Origin: Thermomicrobiales bacterium
Lineage (GTDB): Bacteria > Chloroflexota > Chloroflexia > Thermomicrobiales > UBA6265
NCBI GenBank assembly: GCA_025937615.1
Contig: JAICRA010000068.1
Location: 1 to 7,349 of the forward strand
Direction of reading: 5' to 3'
Length of the DNA: 7,349 nucleotides
Numbering within the stretch: the stretch's first letter is position 1; every line of letters begins with the position of its first letter. The position numbers were made by a program, and so were the translations under genes. This document shows positions 1-6,213 of this stretch, in pieces. The notes under the pieces are model-generated. The model had not been told where the DNA came from. It did no database searches and saw only the letters and a program-made list of their open reading frames with translations.

Positions 1-1373
1 ACATCGCGGGCATCCGCGCCGCCCATCCTGTCCGTCAGGGTCTCGATTTGCAAGGAGGTCTGCAGGTCGTCTTACAGGCACGGCCAGTGGCGGGCCAGAC
101 GCTTGACAGCGGCACGCTCGAAGGCACCCGACAGACGCTCGAGCGTCGCGTCAATGGTCTCGGCGTCAGCGAGCCGCTCATCCAGACGCGCGGCAGCGAC
201 CAGATCATTGTCGAGCTCCCTGGCGTCGACGATCCTGAAGAAGCGACTCGAATTCTGCAAGAGACCGCGCTGCTGGAGATCATCGACCCGTTGGGGCAGT
301 ACCTCCCGCCTGGAACCCTGGTTGACACGACGCTCGGACCCGCGGACGACGCCCTTGGCGCCGAGGCTGCCCGTTCCGAGGCGACTCCAGCCTCCCCGGA
401 GGCTGCGACCCCTGTCGCGACGCCAGTCGCCGCTACCCCAGTCCCCACCGCTCGCACTCCAACCGGGCCGGTCTACGAAACGATCATCAGCGGTGCCGAG
501 CTCAAGAGCGCGTACGTGACGACCGGCAACACCGGTATGAACCAGGTAGTCGGTTTCGAACTGCAGGGCGACGCCGCGGGTCGATTTTTCCAGTACACCA
601 GCAGTCATCTCGGTCAACCCATGTCGATCGTCATCGACAAGCAAGTCATCTCATCGCCCACGATCAACGGCGCGATCTCAACGCAGGGAATCATCGAAGG
701 TGTACCGCCGACGGAGGTCGACGATCTCGTCATCCAGCTCAAGGCAGGCGCTCTGGGCGTTCCCCTGGATGTTGTCCAGAGCCGGACCGTCGGGCCAACG
801 CTCGGGCAAGACTCCATCGAGAAGAGCATCGTGGCCGGGGTGATTGGCCTGGGCATTGTTGCACTCTTCATGATCCTTTATTACCGCGTGCCGGGACTCG
901 TCTCGGTGATTGCGCTGCTGATCTACACCGCAGTCGTCTTTGCCATTTTCAAGCTTGTTCCCGTGACGCTCACACTCGCCGGCATCGCGGGGTTCATCCT
1001 CTCCATTGGTATGGCCGTCGACGCCAACGTGCTGATCTTCGCTCGCATCAAGGAAGAGCTTCACCTGGGACGATCGCTCACCCAAGCAGTCGAGTCCGGA
1101 TTCGCGCATGCCTGGCCGTCGATCCGCGACTCCAACATCACCACCATGATCACCACGTTCATCCTCTACCTGTTCGGCAACTACACCGGAACGTCGATCA
1201 TCACGGGATTTGCGTTAACCCTCTTCATCGGCGTTGTCATCAGCATGTTCACCGCGATCACCGTGACCAGAACGCTGCTACGGGTACTCGTCGCACTCGG
1301 CCTTTCGGACACACGCTGGTGGTTTGGGGCCAACATGCCTGAGCCCTCCACTCCGGCTGTGGCGACTCAATAG
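1..1373 (+). CDS. secD: Protein translocase subunit SecD, 5' end outside the window
   Basis: SecD is a membrane subunit that works with SecF and SecYEG, using the proton motive force to complete export of preproteins. The first complete codon in frame is at position 3 and the gene continues leftwards. The TTG at 48 is not the start, because it lies inside the conserved LDLQGG motif (42-59) that follows the first membrane helix of SecD. That helix and the N-terminus are therefore missing. Next come the periplasmic domain (VELPGV and the LLEI strand), an Ala/Thr/Pro-rich linker, the second periplasmic part, the KAGAL...RTVGPTLG region, and about five membrane helices. These include the hallmark GMAVDANVLIF motif near 1008-1040. 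Canonical SecD usually continues FERIREE; here it reads FARIKEE. The stop is TAG at 1371. secF follows after 32 bases, so the two are very probably one operon. Confidence 0.95.
   Translation, partial: IAGIRAAHPVRQGLDLQGGLQVVLQARPVAGQTLDSGTLEGTRQTLERRVNGLGVSEPLIQTRGSDQIIVELPGVDDPEEATRILQETALLEIIDPLGQYLPPGTLVDTTLGPADDALGAEAARSEATPASPEAATPVATPVAATPVPTARTPTGPVYETIISGAELKSAYVTTGNTGMNQVVGFELQGDAAGRFFQYTSSHLGQPMSIVIDKQVISSPTINGAISTQGIIEGVPPTEVDDLVIQLKAGALGVPLDVVQSRTVGPTLGQDSIEKSIVAGVIGLGIVALFMILYYRVPGLVSVIALLIYTAVVFAIFKLVPVTLTLAGIAGFILSIGMAVDANVLIFARIKEELHLGRSLTQAVESGFAHAWPSIRDSNITTMITTFILYLFGNYTGTSIITGFALTLFIGVVISMFTAITVTRTLLRVLVALGLSDTRWWFGANMPEPSTPAVATQ
351..470 (+). other. Ala/Thr/Pro-rich linker encoded inside secD
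   Basis: About 40 codons encode almost only Ala, Thr, Pro, Val, Glu and Ser, with repeated ATP and ATPV steps. The stretch lies in the periplasmic (extracytoplasmic) part of SecD, between the strand ending in LLEIIDPLG and the part beginning VYETIISG. It looks like a flexible tether, not a folded domain. Short insertions at this place are known in SecD proteins of several high-GC and Chloroflexota lineages, but the sequence is not conserved. Confidence 0.7.
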
Positions 1374-1388
1374 CCATCCTGCGTGTAC

Positions 1389-1394
1389 AAGGAG
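1389..1394 (+). promoter_or_regulatory. Ribosome binding site of secF
   Basis: AAGGAG lies 11 bases before the ATG at 1406, within the 32-base gap after the secD stop. It supports that ATG as the start and indicates separate translation initiation of secF on a shared secDF message. Confidence 0.7.
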
Positions 1395-1405
1395 ACTCTT
1401 GAGAT

Positions 1406-2353
1406 ATGACCCGACTGGCGAGCAAGCGAAAGCTGTGGTTCACCATCTCGCTCCTGGTCATTATTCCCGGTCTTATCTCATTGATATTCTCTGGACTCAA
1501 GCTCGGCATCGATTTCACCGGTGGCACGCTGTGGGAGGTGCGCTTTGCGCAACCGGCCACCGCGCTCGAGATTGAGACGGCGCTGCGTGAGGCTGGGGTG
1601 GAAACCGCCATCGTGCAGCGTTCGGGACCGGCCAATGACGAGACGTTCCTGATCCGCATGCCGGAGGTCACGGAAGGTTCCGCGCGGAAAGCCGAACTCG
1701 TGCAAGCGCTCGAAACGTCGGTCGGTCCGTTCACCGAGCGCGAATACGCCACCGTCGGCGGCGCACTCTCGACCCAAATTCGGAATCGGGCCATCTTAGC
1801 CGTGGCACTCGCCTCGATCGGCATCCTCCTCTACATGGCCTATGCCTTCCGCAACACCCGGAGACCTCTTCTCTACGGGAGTTCCGCACTGGTGGCGATG
1901 CTGCACGACGTGCTGGTCGTTCTGGGCATTTTTTCGATTCTTGGTTTGCTCTTCAACGTCCAAATCGATGCGCTCTTTATCACCGCATTGCTGACGGTGA
2001 TCGGGTTTAGTGTCCACGACACAATTGTCGTCTTCGACCGCATTCGTGAGAATCTCGCGAAGCATCCGGATGAATCGTTCGAGTCAATCGTCGACTACTC
2101 GCTCGCGCAAACAGTCGTCCGTTCGCTGAACACGTCCTTGACCGTGATATTCACGCTCTTGGCGCTGGTCCTTTTTGGCGGCGGCTCGACACGCATGTTT
2201 GTCTTGGCGCTACTCATCGGGATCATCAGCGGTACGTATTCGTCGATCTTCAATGCGAGCCAATTGCTCGTCGCCTGGGAGAACGGTGAGATCCAGCGCT
2301 TGTTCCGGAGGTTCACCGGCGCCAGAGCGGACCCAGCATTGCCCGCTGCATGA
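1406..2353 (+). CDS. secF: Protein translocase subunit SecF
   Basis: SecF is the partner of SecD in the proton-driven SecDF complex that acts on the outer face of the membrane in late protein export. The 315-residue product has normal family length. It shows an N-terminal membrane helix (about residues 10-30), the LGIDFTGG motif (33-40), and a periplasmic domain ending at VGGALSTQ (117-124). Five further helices follow, carrying MLHDVLVV (165-172), the signature FSVHDTIVVFDRIREN (201-216) and RSLNTSLT (239-246). The aspartates in the HD and DRIREN motifs belong to the conserved membrane core of the family. The ATG is supported by AAGGAG 11 bases upstream. No T-run terminator follows the TGA stop. 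A GCTGC/GCAGC pair spans the stop codon (2345-2363) but is too weak to call. Confidence 0.97.
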   Translation: MTRLASKRKLWFTISLLVIIPGLISLIFSGLKLGIDFTGGTLWEVRFAQPATALEIETALREAGVETAIVQRSGPANDETFLIRMPEVTEGSARKAELVQALETSVGPFTEREYATVGGALSTQIRNRAILAVALASIGILLYMAYAFRNTRRPLLYGSSALVAMLHDVLVVLGIFSILGLLFNVQIDALFITALLTVIGFSVHDTIVVFDRIRENLAKHPDESFESIVDYSLAQTVVRSLNTSLTVIFTLLALVLFGGGSTRMFVLALLIGIISGTYSSIFNASQLLVAWENGEIQRLFRRFTGARADPALPAA

Positions 2354-2388
2354 GTCGCGCAGCTAGAGACTTCGGCACATTTGGAGCG

Positions 2389-2397
2389 TGGTAGACT
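2389..2397 (+). promoter_or_regulatory. Candidate extended -10 promoter element upstream of hppA
   Basis: TGGTAGACT fits the extended -10 pattern TGnTAnnnT and lies about 36 bases after the secF stop. No convincing -35 box is found at the usual 16-18 base distance. If real, it would start an hppA transcript with a leader of about 175-180 bases. The match is short and could be chance. Confidence 0.25.
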
Positions 2398-2427
2398 CGG
2401 CACTCGCGTGTGTCTTGATGGTGCGGT

Positions 2428-2563
2428 CTCGGCCCGCGGTGGGCGAGCGACGGCCGCCGGTGCGCGCCGACCGCGGTTATTCCGGGGACGTCTGGAAAAA
2501 TTGTGCCTCGCAGGGGAGCCCAGCGAGACGGGAAGGTGCTCCCTCGCCATCGTGTGGCGGGAG
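2428..2563 (+). promoter_or_regulatory. Structured leader before hppA with competing inverted repeats
   Basis: This gene-free stretch holds several perfect or near-perfect inverted repeats that exclude each other. CTC-GCCC (2428-2435, one bulged base) can pair with GGGCGAG (2441-2447) around a 5-base loop. CCGCGGT (2434-2440) can instead pair with ACCGCGG (2470-2476). Downstream, GGGAGC (2514-2519) can pair with GCTCCC (2538-2543), or CTCCC (2539-2543) can pair with GGGAG (2559-2563). CCCTC (2541-2545) is also complementary to GAGGG (2572-2576) in the hppA ribosome binding site. It matches no riboswitch class I recognise, and no terminator T-run is present. GC-rich DNA makes such pairs by chance, so a regulatory role is only a hypothesis. 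Confidence 0.3.
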
Positions 2564-2568
2564 GGCTA

Positions 2569-2578
2569 GAGGAGGGGG
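2569..2578 (+). promoter_or_regulatory. Ribosome binding site that fixes the hppA start
   Basis: A strong purine-rich GAGGAGGGGG run ends two bases before the TTG at 2581, placing the GGAGG core (2571-2575) five bases from the start codon. No comparable site precedes the in-frame GTG codons at 2503, 2536 or 2554. This decides in favour of the TTG start. Confidence 0.7.
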
Positions 2579-2580
2579 TC

Positions 2581-4752
2581 TTGGAAGCTCGGGAGCTCTA
2601 TTCGCTGCCGGTGCTCATCTGCGGCGTGGCGGCCATCATTTTCTCGGCCTGGCTCGCCAGGGACATCCTCTCTCGGGACTCCGGCACCCCCGCGATGCAG
2701 GACATCGCCAACCGCATCTACATCGGCGCGGTGGCGTTCCTGCGACGGCAATACTCGACCATCGCCATGCTGGCGATCCTGGTTGCCGTCATCATTGGTC
2801 TCGTCGTCGGCATCTTCGAGACCGATCACAAGGTCGAGCGCGGGGTCATCACCTCGCTGGCGTTCCTCTTCGGCGCCCTCCTCTCCGGCATCTCCGGCTA
2901 CATCGGCATGTACATCGCCGTGCGTTCCAACAGCCGCACTGCCTCAGCGGCCCGGCGCAGCCTGGGTGAGGCACTCACCGTCGCCTTGCGCGGCGGCGCC
3001 GTCTCCGGTTTCCTCGTCGTCGCCCTCGGCCTGCTCGGTGTGCTCATCGTCTATTGGGTCGTCTATCCGTTCGTCCAGGGAGTATTGCCGCCCGAGGCCG
3101 AAACGCCGTTCTGGATCGTCGGCTTCGCGTTTGGTGCATCGTTCGTCGCCCTCTTCGCCCAACTCGGCGGTGGCATCTACACAAAGGCCGCCGACGTCGG
3201 CGCGGATCTAGTGGGCAAGGTCGAAGCCGGCATCCCGGAGGACGATCCCCGTAACCCGGCGGTTATCGCCGACCTTGTGGGCGACAACGTCGGCGACTGC
3301 GCCGGCCGCGGCGCCGACATCTTCGAATCGTCCGTCGCGGAGATCATCGGCGCCATGATCCTCGGCGCCACCCTCTACACCGCTGTCATCGGCACCGGCA
3401 ATACCCAGGCGCTCAGCTACGTCTTCTTCCCGCTCGTCCTCGGCGCTCTCGGGGCCATCGCCTCGATGGTCGGCATCCTCTCCGTGCGCCCGTCCACCAC
3501 CCCTGCCGACCCGATGGACGAGCTGAACAAGGGCTTCTATGTCACGGCGGCGCTCGCCATCGTCGGCCTCGCGATCGCGACCTTCTGGATGCTGCCGTTC
3601 GGCCGCGTCGAGTACCTCGTCTGCGGGCTGATCGGCATCGCTACCTCGTTCGTCTTCGTCTGGATCACCCAGTACTACACCAGCGGCCGTTACCGCCCGG
3701 TCAAGGAGATCATGGAGGCGTCCCGCACCGGCCCGGCGACGAACATCATCTCTGGCATCTCCGTCGGCTTCGAGACCACCGGCGCCGCCGCCATCGTCAT
3801 CGCCATCGCCCTCCTATCCTCCTACTTCATGGGCGATCGCGTGCAGGGCGCCTTCCCCGAGGACACTGGCTTCTTCCGCTCCGCCGGCATCTACGGCACC
3901 GCCGTGGCTACGATGGGCATGCTCATGTCCGCCGCCTACATCCTGGCCATGGACACCTTCGGACCGATCACTGACAACGCTGGCGGTATTGTCGAGATGA
4001 GCGACCAGCCGGACACTGTCCGTGACACCACAGACGCGCTGGACTCGGCCGGCAACACCACTAAGGCCCTTACCAAGGGCTATGCGATCGGCACTGCGGC
4101 CCTGGCAGCTTTCCTCCTCTTCTCCGCCTACCTGCAGGAGGTTGCCCGCTTCGGTGGCGAGTCTATGCAAGCTCAGGTCGTCGACCTGGCCAATCCCCGC
4201 GTCTTCGTGGGCGGCTTGATCGGCGCCGCCCTCGTTTTCGTTTTCGCTTCGCTGGCCATGCGCGCGGTCGGCCGCGCCGCTTCCGCCATGATCGAAGAGG
4301 TCCGCCGTCAGTTTCGCAACGACCCGGGCATTATGGCCGGCACCTCGACGCCCAACTACACCTCCTGCGTCGACATCGCCGTGCGCGCGTCGCTGCGCGA
4401 GATGATCGCGCCGGGTCTGCTCGCCGTGGCCGTGCCGATCCTGGTGGGTCTGTTGCTGCGCTGGGAAGGCGCGGCCGGCATGCTGATGATCGGCACCATC
4501 GCCGGCATCCTGGTCGCCAACGTCCTTAACAACGGCGGTGGCGCCTGGGACAACGCCAAGAAGATGATCGAAGCCGGATTGTTGCAAGACAGCGCTGGCA
4601 ACGTGCTCGGCAAGGGGACGGACGTCCACGCCGCCTCCGTGGTCGGCGACACCGTCGGCGACCCCTGGAAAGACACCGCCGGCCCTTCCATCCACGTCCT
4701 TATCAAGCTGATGGCGACGATCACGCTGGTGATGGCGCCGCTGTTCATCTAG
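2581..4752 (+). CDS. hppA: K+-independent H+-translocating membrane pyrophosphatase
   Basis: The enzyme hydrolyses cytosolic pyrophosphate and pumps protons across the membrane. From the TTG start the product has 723 residues, within the normal range, and a pattern fitting the family's 16 helices. The catalytic motifs are intact: DVGADLVGKVE (205-215), GDNVGDCAGRGAD (234-246), DTFGPITDNAGG (458-469), GGAWDNAKKMIE (653-664) and GDTVGDPWKDT (689-699). These supply the Asp and Lys residues that hold Mg-pyrophosphate. In GNTTKALTKG (491-500), Lys495 and Thr498 are the residues that mark the K+-independent class. Na+ pumps belong to the K+-dependent class, so proton pumping is expected. The TTG is chosen because of its ribosome binding site and because residues 1-12 align with family N-termini; the in-frame GTG at 2503 would add 26 unlikely residues. 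One oddity is HAAS (683-686), where HKAA is common. Codons end almost entirely in C or G, unlike secF. The 227-base gap suggests separate transcription. Confidence 0.97.
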   Translation: MEARELYSLPVLICGVAAIIFSAWLARDILSRDSGTPAMQDIANRIYIGAVAFLRRQYSTIAMLAILVAVIIGLVVGIFETDHKVERGVITSLAFLFGALLSGISGYIGMYIAVRSNSRTASAARRSLGEALTVALRGGAVSGFLVVALGLLGVLIVYWVVYPFVQGVLPPEAETPFWIVGFAFGASFVALFAQLGGGIYTKAADVGADLVGKVEAGIPEDDPRNPAVIADLVGDNVGDCAGRGADIFESSVAEIIGAMILGATLYTAVIGTGNTQALSYVFFPLVLGALGAIASMVGILSVRPSTTPADPMDELNKGFYVTAALAIVGLAIATFWMLPFGRVEYLVCGLIGIATSFVFVWITQYYTSGRYRPVKEIMEASRTGPATNIISGISVGFETTGAAAIVIAIALLSSYFMGDRVQGAFPEDTGFFRSAGIYGTAVATMGMLMSAAYILAMDTFGPITDNAGGIVEMSDQPDTVRDTTDALDSAGNTTKALTKGYAIGTAALAAFLLFSAYLQEVARFGGESMQAQVVDLANPRVFVGGLIGAALVFVFASLAMRAVGRAASAMIEEVRRQFRNDPGIMAGTSTPNYTSCVDIAVRASLREMIAPGLLAVAVPILVGLLLRWEGAAGMLMIGTIAGILVANVLNNGGGAWDNAKKMIEAGLLQDSAGNVLGKGTDVHAASVVGDTVGDPWKDTAGPSIHVLIKLMATITLVMAPLFI

Positions 4753-4788
4753 CTCGAGTCGGGAGTCGTGAGTCGGGATTCGTGGGTC
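4753..4788 (+). repeat. Degenerate 7-base tandem repeat, forward array
   Basis: Directly after the hppA stop, the sequence is built from five 7-base steps starting at 4754. Four fit roughly G(G/T)G(A/G)(G/T)TC: GGGAGTC at 4761, GTGAGTC at 4768 and two variants at 4775 and 4782. The first unit is TCGAGTC at 4754, inside a CTCGAG palindrome (4753-4758). The last unit contains the GTG used as start of the next gene. A matching array in the opposite orientation lies at 4852-4877. Confidence 0.65.
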
Positions 4789-6200
4789 CACAAGCGAGAC
4801 GCAAGTCGGACAATGAGGCGGCTCTTCACGGCGACGAGACGAACGCCATATCTCGAGACTCCCGAACTCCGAATCACTGCTCTCACATCGCGGTCATAGG
4901 CGGCGGTATCACCGGGATGACCGCTGCCTTGCGCCTTGCGCAGCAGGGGCACCGGGTCACGCTCTGGGAGCGTGGAGAGCGGCTCGGCGGACAAGCCAAT
5001 GCCTTCCCGGTGGAGGGCACGGCAATTGAGCGCTTTTACCATCATCTCTTCCAGAGCGACCGTGAGATCGTCTCGCTTGCGGAGGAGATCGGCATCGGCG
5101 ACCGCCTGCTCTGGCTGCCCTCGAATGTCGGCTACTTCGCCGACGGGCGCATCTGGCCCCTGAATGGCGCTCTCGATCTGCTGCGCCTTGGGTTTCTGCC
5201 GATCCACGATCGCATCCGCGTCGGGTTGGTCACGGCGTACCTCCAGCGTGTCCGCGACTGGAAGCGCTTTGAAACGGTCACCGCCGCGTCATGGCTACGT
5301 CGAGCGCTCGGATCGCGTGCCTACGACCGCACGTTCGGCGCGCAGCTCCGGGCGAAGTTCGGACGCTATCACGATCAGGTCGCCATGGTCTGGTTCTGGG
5401 GCAAAATCTGGTTGCGGACGACCTCTCGACGTTCGCCTCTCGAGGGCGAGCGCCTCGGCTACTTTCAGGGCAGCTTCAACGTCCTGATCGACGCGCTGGC
5501 ATGCGCCGCTCGCGCTGCGGGAGCCGAGCTGGTCACCGGTGATGGACCGACCGAGCTGAGACCACGTGATGGCGGATGGGATGTCGTTCTCGACAGCGGC
5601 GAGATCCCCGTTGACGCCGTAGTCGTCACCACCCCATCGCCCGTGCTTGCGCGGCTGGTTCCCAATCTCCCCGATCGATACCGAGAGAAACTTGGCGGGC
5701 TCGAGTACGAGGCTGCCGTCGTTGCCCTGCTTCAATTGAGCCGTCCCCTCTCCGACATCTACTGGCTCAATGTCGCGGACGACGATCTGCCATTTACCGG
5801 GGTCATCGAGCACACCAACTTCATCTCACCGGATGAGTACGGTGGGAAACGGTTCGTCTACCTCTCGAAGTACCTGGAGCCGGATCATCCGTACTTTTCG
5901 ATGCCGGACGATCAACTGATCGACGCGTACCTACCATTCCTGCAACGGATCAATCCCGATTTCAGCCGTTCCTGGATCGAACGAGCCTGGGTCTTTCGCG
6001 AACGATCGGCCCAGCCGATCATTCCCCTCAACTACAGCCAGCGAATTCCAGACCATCGCACCGGGCTGCCGGGACTCTACCTGGCCAACACGACTCAGAT
6101 TTACCCGGAGGATCGTGGCACGAACTACAGCGTCCGCCTCGGGAACCAGATTGCCGAGCTCGTCTCCGAAGATCTGTCTCGCGCACCCGTCCGAGACTGA
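4782..6200 (+). CDS. FAD/NAD(P)-dependent oxidoreductase of the amine oxidase/protoporphyrinogen oxidase-like superfamily
   Basis: This is a flavin-dependent oxidoreductase of unknown substrate. The dinucleotide-binding fold is clear: AVIGGGITG (37-45, GxGxxG), an acidic residue ending the second strand (Glu63 in LWERGERLGGQ) and the GG pair at 69-70. An FYHHLF motif (85-90) and a central substrate domain follow. The C-terminal segment GLYLANTTQIYPEDRGTN (431-448) resembles the second FAD contact of the superfamily. The 472-residue length is usual for HemY/COG1232-like proteins. No signal peptide is seen. The start is uncertain: GTG at 4782 is the only standard start in frame before the FAD motif. 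It has no good ribosome binding site, lies inside a short tandem repeat, and gives a 35-residue polar tail without family resemblance. The ABC transporter ATPase begins 13 bases after the stop, so they are probably cotranscribed. The fold is certain; the reaction is not. It lacks features that would identify ThiO, UDP-galactopyranose mutase or phytoene desaturase. Confidence 0.85.
   Translation: MGPQARRKSDNEAALHGDETNAISRDSRTPNHCSHIAVIGGGITGMTAALRLAQQGHRVTLWERGERLGGQANAFPVEGTAIERFYHHLFQSDREIVSLAEEIGIGDRLLWLPSNVGYFADGRIWPLNGALDLLRLGFLPIHDRIRVGLVTAYLQRVRDWKRFETVTAASWLRRALGSRAYDRTFGAQLRAKFGRYHDQVAMVWFWGKIWLRTTSRRSPLEGERLGYFQGSFNVLIDALACAARAAGAELVTGDGPTELRPRDGGWDVVLDSGEIPVDAVVVTTPSPVLARLVPNLPDRYREKLGGLEYEAAVVALLQLSRPLSDIYWLNVADDDLPFTGVIEHTNFISPDEYGGKRFVYLSKYLEPDHPYFSMPDDQLIDAYLPFLQRINPDFSRSWIERAWVFRERSAQPIIPLNYSQRIPDHRTGLPGLYLANTTQIYPEDRGTNYSVRLGNQIAELVSEDLSRAPVRD
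4852..4877 (-). repeat. Degenerate 7-base tandem repeat, inverted array
   Basis: On the minus strand this reads as three 7-base units of the same family as 4753-4788: GTGATTC (4877-4871), a diverged GGAGTTC (4870-4864) and GGGAGTC (4863-4857). It then runs into a second CTCGAG palindrome (4852-4857). The perfect core TCGGGAGTC/GACTCCCGA pairs 4759-4767 with 4857-4865. In the reading frame of the downstream oxidoreductase it encodes part of a Ser/Arg-rich N-terminal tail before the FAD-binding fold. Confidence 0.55.
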
Positions 6201-6213
6201 CGGCGGTCCGACG

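Noticed and set aside
48..50. TTG as the start of secD
   Set aside because: It lies inside the conserved LDLQGG motif, and the frame is open to the left edge with matching upstream residues (RQG before LDLQGG). The gene is truncated by the window.
2345..2363. Hairpin GCTGC/GCAGC at the secF stop as a terminator
   Set aside because: The stem is only five pairs with a nine-base loop, and no T-run follows.
2428..2580. Known riboswitch (TPP, cobalamin, fluoride or similar) before hppA
   Set aside because: None of the conserved core sequences of these classes could be found; only unassigned inverted repeats are present.
2388..2969. Forward open frame overlapping the hppA leader and 5' end (193 codons)
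   Set aside because: The product is an Arg/His/Pro-rich string with no recognisable motif, and it overlaps the well-supported hppA frame.
3814..4791. Long minus-strand open frame opposite hppA (325 codons)
   Set aside because: Its product is a His/Asp/Gly/Gln-rich low-complexity string with no domain, exactly antisense to strongly conserved hppA codons. It is a product of biased third positions.
4813..4899. ATG-initiated 28-codon peptide at the oxidoreductase 5' end
   Set aside because: It is out of frame with the oxidoreductase, has no clear ribosome binding site and no attenuator structure follows. A leader peptide cannot be supported.
6115..6213. N-terminal extension of the ABC ATPase
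   Set aside because: The extra codons lie within the oxidoreductase gene and encode no ABC-related sequence. ATG 6214 gives a normal N-terminus.
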